NCBI GenBank assembly: GCA_021850805.1
Contig: JAJZKO010000001.1
Location: forward strand, 1-45,884
Reading direction: 5' to 3'
Source: Microcaldota archaeon
GTDB lineage: Archaea; Micrarchaeota; Micrarchaeia; Micrarchaeales; CABMGC01
Length of the DNA stretch: 45,884 nucleotides
The notes under the pieces were generated by a model. The model did not search any database and was not told the origin of the DNA. It saw only the letters and a program-made list of their open reading frames with translations. Each line of letters begins with the position of its first letter. Positions within the stretch are counted from its first letter, which is position 1. The position numbers and the translations under genes were made by a program. Of this stretch, positions 43,185-45,884 are shown piece after piece.

Positions 43185-44294
43185 TCATTCCTTGCCCTTT
43201 CTTATGTTTAGACCGCTGGCTCCTGTATACCTTGAGCTTGGGCGTATCAGCTTGTTGTTTGATACCTGCTCGATGTAATGCGCTGTCCATCCGAAGCATC
43301 TCGAGGATGCGAATATGGGCAGATAGAATGCCTCGTCTATCCCAAGAAGGTACATGTATATTGCGGCGTAGAAATCGAGGTTAGCAGGTATCTTCTTCCT
43401 CTCCCACATCTCTTTTTCCATCTCTATGGCTATATCATACAGCTCCTTGCGGCCTTTGGCCTTGGAGAGCTCCAGCAGCTCCTTCTTTATGAACTGCGCT
43501 CTAGGATCCACCTTCTTGTATACCCTATGACCGAAGCCCATTACCTTCTCTTTGCGGGAGAGTTTGTACTCCATGAATTTCCTCGCGTCGTCACGGTTCT
43601 GCGCCTTGAGCATATATTCCAGCACTTCCGAATTTGCACCCCCGTGAAGCGGCCCTTTTATAGTTGCAAGAGCGGCAACTATTGCTGACCTTGGATCCGT
43701 AAGTGTAGATGCGGCAACCCTCAAGGCAAAGGTGGATGCATTGAATTCATGCTCCATGTACATCACAAGCAGCTTCTCGAAGTATCGCGCGTCTTTTTTG
43801 TCAGCTTTTCCTGTAATAAGGTAATAGAATCTTTCTGCAAGGCTTCCGTCAGGTTCCGGCAGTGTATCAGTTCCCCTCGAATATCTGAATGCATCGGATG
43901 ATATCCTTGGCATCTTTGCGGCTATCTCAAGCAGTACCTTGTCGTTCTCTTTTTCTTCGATATGCATAAAGGATACGGTAGAGCGCATGCTGTCTATTAT
44001 CTTTGGCCTTCCCGATGATATCTCCCTTAGAATGGAATCGCTCTTCTTATCAAGACTTGCTCTTTCACTTAGAAATCCTGAAAATTCCTTAAGCTCATCT
44101 TTAGATGGAAGCTTCCCGTATACGACAAGATATGCAGTCTCCTCGTATGCGAGCTTCTCGGCGAGCTCTATCGCGTGGTAGCCGCGATAGATGAGTTCTC
44201 CTTCGGCATCGGTGGAGGATATCGCAGTCGTATCTACTATAACTTTATCCAGCCCTTTTGGTACGTCTATACCTGTGTTTTCCATTCCTATCAC
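43185..44294 (-). CDS. prpC: citrate/2-methylcitrate synthase
   Basis: Condenses acetyl-CoA or propionyl-CoA with oxaloacetate. Catalytic motifs are GPLHGGANSEVLEYM, MGFGHRVYKKVDPRAQFIKK and MEHEFNASTFALRVAAST, plus the C-terminal RPSSRYTG. The 369-residue size is that of the archaeal/Gram-positive type. The start overlaps the prpB stop by 4 nt, and prpB-prpD context favours methylcitrate synthase. Many archaeal enzymes accept both substrates, so it could also serve the citric acid cycle. No other citrate synthase is in the window. Confidence 0.9.
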   Translation of the reverse strand: MIGMENTGIDVPKGLDKVIVDTTAISSTDAEGELIYRGYHAIELAEKLAYEETAYLVVYGKLPSKDELKEFSGFLSERASLDKKSDSILREISSGRPKIIDSMRSTVSFMHIEEKENDKVLLEIAAKMPRISSDAFRYSRGTDTLPEPDGSLAERFYYLITGKADKKDARYFEKLLVMYMEHEFNASTFALRVAASTLTDPRSAIVAALATIKGPLHGGANSEVLEYMLKAQNRDDARKFMEYKLSRKEKVMGFGHRVYKKVDPRAQFIKKELLELSKAKGRKELYDIAIEMEKEMWERKKIPANLDFYAAIYMYLLGIDEAFYLPIFASSRCFGWTAHYIEQVSNNKLIRPSSRYTGASGLNIRKGKE

Positions 44295-45214
44295 CTCTTT
44301 GTACTAATTTTCCCTGAGCCGCCGGCCGATGCTCCGCCATAAAGCTTCCGGTCTTCAGCGGTGTAAGAATCATACCCTATGGTTCCATAGAACGAATCCC
44401 TATCCATGAGCTTGTCCAGCATGCCCTCCTGGCCGCCATGCTTAAAGATATATGAATACGTATCTTTCATCGAGAGAAGGGACGCCCGGAAAGCGGTCAG
44501 CGGAAATATTATTATCCTGTAACCCATTCTCCCAAGTTCCTGCGCGGATAGCAGAGGGCTCTTTCCAAATTCAGTCATGTTTGCAAGCAGCGGCAGGTGC
44601 GTATCTTCGTAGAACTTTTTGAATTCCATTGCGCTTGGGAGAGCCTCCGGAAATATGATGTCAGCGCCTGCCTTGATGTAGGCGTGTGCCCTGTGCACTG
44701 CCCCGCGGTGCCCCTCTATTGCGTATGAATCCGTTCTTGCTATAATCATGAAGTCTTTGTTTTTCCTTGCGGAGACGGCAGCCTCTATCTTCTTCACCAT
44801 GTCATCCTCAGGTATCACACTCTTCCCATCCAGATGCCCGCACCTCTTGGGGGCCTCCTGATCTTCTATCTGCATTGCCGATGCGCCAGAAGACTCTATC
44901 AGCCTAGTGGTTCGTATCACATTGAGTGTCTCCCCGAATCCAGTGTCGGCGTCGACTATGAGAGGAATGCTCGAGATTGAGCATATCCTTGCGGCTTCCT
45001 CAGATACCTCTGTCAGTGTTGTTAAGGAAAGATCCGGAAGACCATACCTTCCGGCTATCCCTGAACCTGAGAGATATGCGGCATTGAATCCTGCCCTCTC
45101 TGCCATTATTGCCGATATCCCATCAAATACTCCCGGAGCCATAACGTATCCTTTAGAGACCAGGCTTCTAAGCCTTCTTGGGCCTTTATTAAGATTATCC
45201 CTAAGCCTTGACAT
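44291..45214 (-). CDS. prpB: 2-methylisocitrate lyase
   Basis: Cleaves 2-methylisocitrate to pyruvate and succinate. The 307-residue TIM-barrel of the isocitrate lyase/PEP mutase family has APGVFDGISAIMAERAGFNA, YLSGSGIAG, VDADTGFGE (metal-binding Asp residues), the active-site loop KRCGHLDGK with catalytic Cys, and IIARTDSYAIEG. KRCGH is characteristic of methylisocitrate lyase. Its start overlaps prpD by 14 nt and its stop overlaps prpC by 4 nt, making a tightly coupled prpDBC set. Confidence 0.93.
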   Translation of the reverse strand: MSRLRDNLNKGPRRLRSLVSKGYVMAPGVFDGISAIMAERAGFNAAYLSGSGIAGRYGLPDLSLTTLTEVSEEAARICSISSIPLIVDADTGFGETLNVIRTTRLIESSGASAMQIEDQEAPKRCGHLDGKSVIPEDDMVKKIEAAVSARKNKDFMIIARTDSYAIEGHRGAVHRAHAYIKAGADIIFPEALPSAMEFKKFYEDTHLPLLANMTEFGKSPLLSAQELGRMGYRIIIFPLTAFRASLLSMKDTYSYIFKHGGQEGMLDKLMDRDSFYGTIGYDSYTAEDRKLYGGASAGGSGKISTKR

Positions 45215-45884
45215 TTGATATTACCTCAACCAGATGCGAGACTTTGTGCTTGCCTATCCCTTTCCCTTCCCTGATTAGCAGATCCGTAATCTCTTCGCTG
45301 CCGGTTATTGAGATGCCCTTTTTGCGGAGGTCTTCCCACGTATATTGATCCTTGTAGTGGCCCTTTGGGAAGAGCACCTCCTTCTCGTAGTTTCCTGTTT
45401 TTGTCTTTATTGTTATTTTTACTGGCAATAGGCCGGGATACATGCGATTGTATTTCTCCGAGACCTTGAAGCTCATCTTCTTGATCAGGCTGGTTATCTT
45501 CTTGTCCGAGAGATATTTTTTGCTATATGATTTTAGGTTGGGAACGCCGTATTTCAGCACGTATGCTATTATATATGGCATGCTGTGGTCCGCCGTCTCC
45601 TTTGTCTTGGGCTTGAGCTTTTCCTGCCCTTTTACTATTATGTTATATGCGACAGAGAATGTTTCGACATGTATTGAGATTATCTCCTCGCAGTTAACCA
45701 TGGTGCGAAGGTAAAGCGCAGCATCTACGGCGCTCATTGCATGGTATTCCACAGGGTAATTCTTTATCATTGTCTTGCCTATCCGATCCTGGCTAAGCGA
45801 GGGGCTTATACTTCCTGAGACCTGTGCGAAGAATCCCATCTCGCCCTCAAATATTGGAGACGGTCCGGTCATGCCCTCTGATGC
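45201..45884 (-). CDS. prpD: 2-methylcitrate dehydratase (MmgE/PrpD family), partial
   Basis: C-terminal ~227 residues of a PrpD-family dehydratase; the frame stays open to the window edge, so the N-terminus lies outside. IGKTMIKNYPVEYHAMSAVDAALY is the family's substrate-lid region, and ETADHSMPYIIAYVLKYG is the highly conserved PrpD motif. PrpD converts 2-methylcitrate to methyl-cis-aconitate. It is the first visible gene of the minus-strand run and overlaps prpB by 14 nt. Confidence 0.9.
   Translation of the reverse strand, partial: ASEGMTGPSPIFEGEMGFFAQVSGSISPSLSQDRIGKTMIKNYPVEYHAMSAVDAALYLRTMVNCEEIISIHVETFSVAYNIIVKGQEKLKPKTKETADHSMPYIIAYVLKYGVPNLKSYSKKYLSDKKITSLIKKMSFKVSEKYNRMYPGLLPVKITIKTKTGNYEKEVLFPKGHYKDQYTWEDLRKKGISITGSEEITDLLIREGKGIGKHKVSHLVEVISNVKA

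Overview
The window is archaeal and reads like the genome of a small acidophilic DPANN archaeon of the Micrarchaeota/ARMAN type; this lineage call is inference. Evidence for Archaea: MBF1 with a zinc ribbon, FEN1 with a C-terminal PCNA-binding peptide, Hel308 helicase, deoxyhypusine synthase, archaeal-type AlaRS and AsnRS, CDP-archaeol synthase, Trm1, DUF357, a TRAM-only protein, class III (pilin-type) signal peptides, TATA boxes placed about 23-27 bp before start codons (leaderless transcripts), and intron-containing tRNA genes. One tRNA carries an insertion in the T-loop, a position typical of archaea with relaxed splicing endonucleases such as ARMAN. Genes are tightly packed and often overlap by 1-15 nt.

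Layout. 1-2.4 kb: intron-bearing tRNA (Ser-UGA preferred), beta-carbonic anhydrase and asnS. 2.4-5.1 kb: Lrp regulator plus a degenerate transglutaminase-like protein, then MBF1-fen1-small basic protein on the minus strand. 5.1-8.1 kb: a site-2-type membrane protease, a glycosylation-rich surface protein and a graveyard of transposase fragments. 8.1-13.7 kb: an unknown protein, the exo5-like nuclease-alaS-carS operon and a HAD phosphatase. 13.8-19.3 kb: TRAM protein, carbamate kinase, trm1-DUF357, deoxyhypusine synthase and an unusual AsnC-type regulator with a transposase-like N-terminus. 19.4-23.5 kb: surface and pilin-like proteins, DNA polymerase IV, a DsbA-like protein lacking CxxC, and tRNA-Arg(CCU).

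23.6-30.5 kb is an arginine block on the minus strand: argG, argH, a GNAT acetyltransferase, an M20 peptidase and an arginine deiminase-like enzyme. A divergently transcribed HTH-ACT regulator sits at its head. A near-identical 16-bp palindrome lies just before the regulator gene and again before the GNAT-M20-deiminase half, which suggests a local arginine-responsive circuit. 30.5-34.4 kb: a probable structured RNA gene, ITP pyrophosphatase, hel308, speD (whose spermidine product would feed deoxyhypusine synthase) and tRNA-Thr. 34.5-38.5 kb: a pyrimidine-dimer glycosylase and a surface protein/FtsX-type permease pair.

38.5 kb to the end is a compact minus-strand run: partial prpD, prpB and prpC (methylcitrate cycle), two tandem acyl-CoA dehydrogenases separated by a CoxG-like protein, a gamma-carbonic-anhydrase-like protein, a small membrane protein, a GNAT and an FMN/F420-binding split-barrel protein. 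The two dehydrogenase genes share patches of (nearly) identical DNA between diverged segments, a signature of gene conversion.
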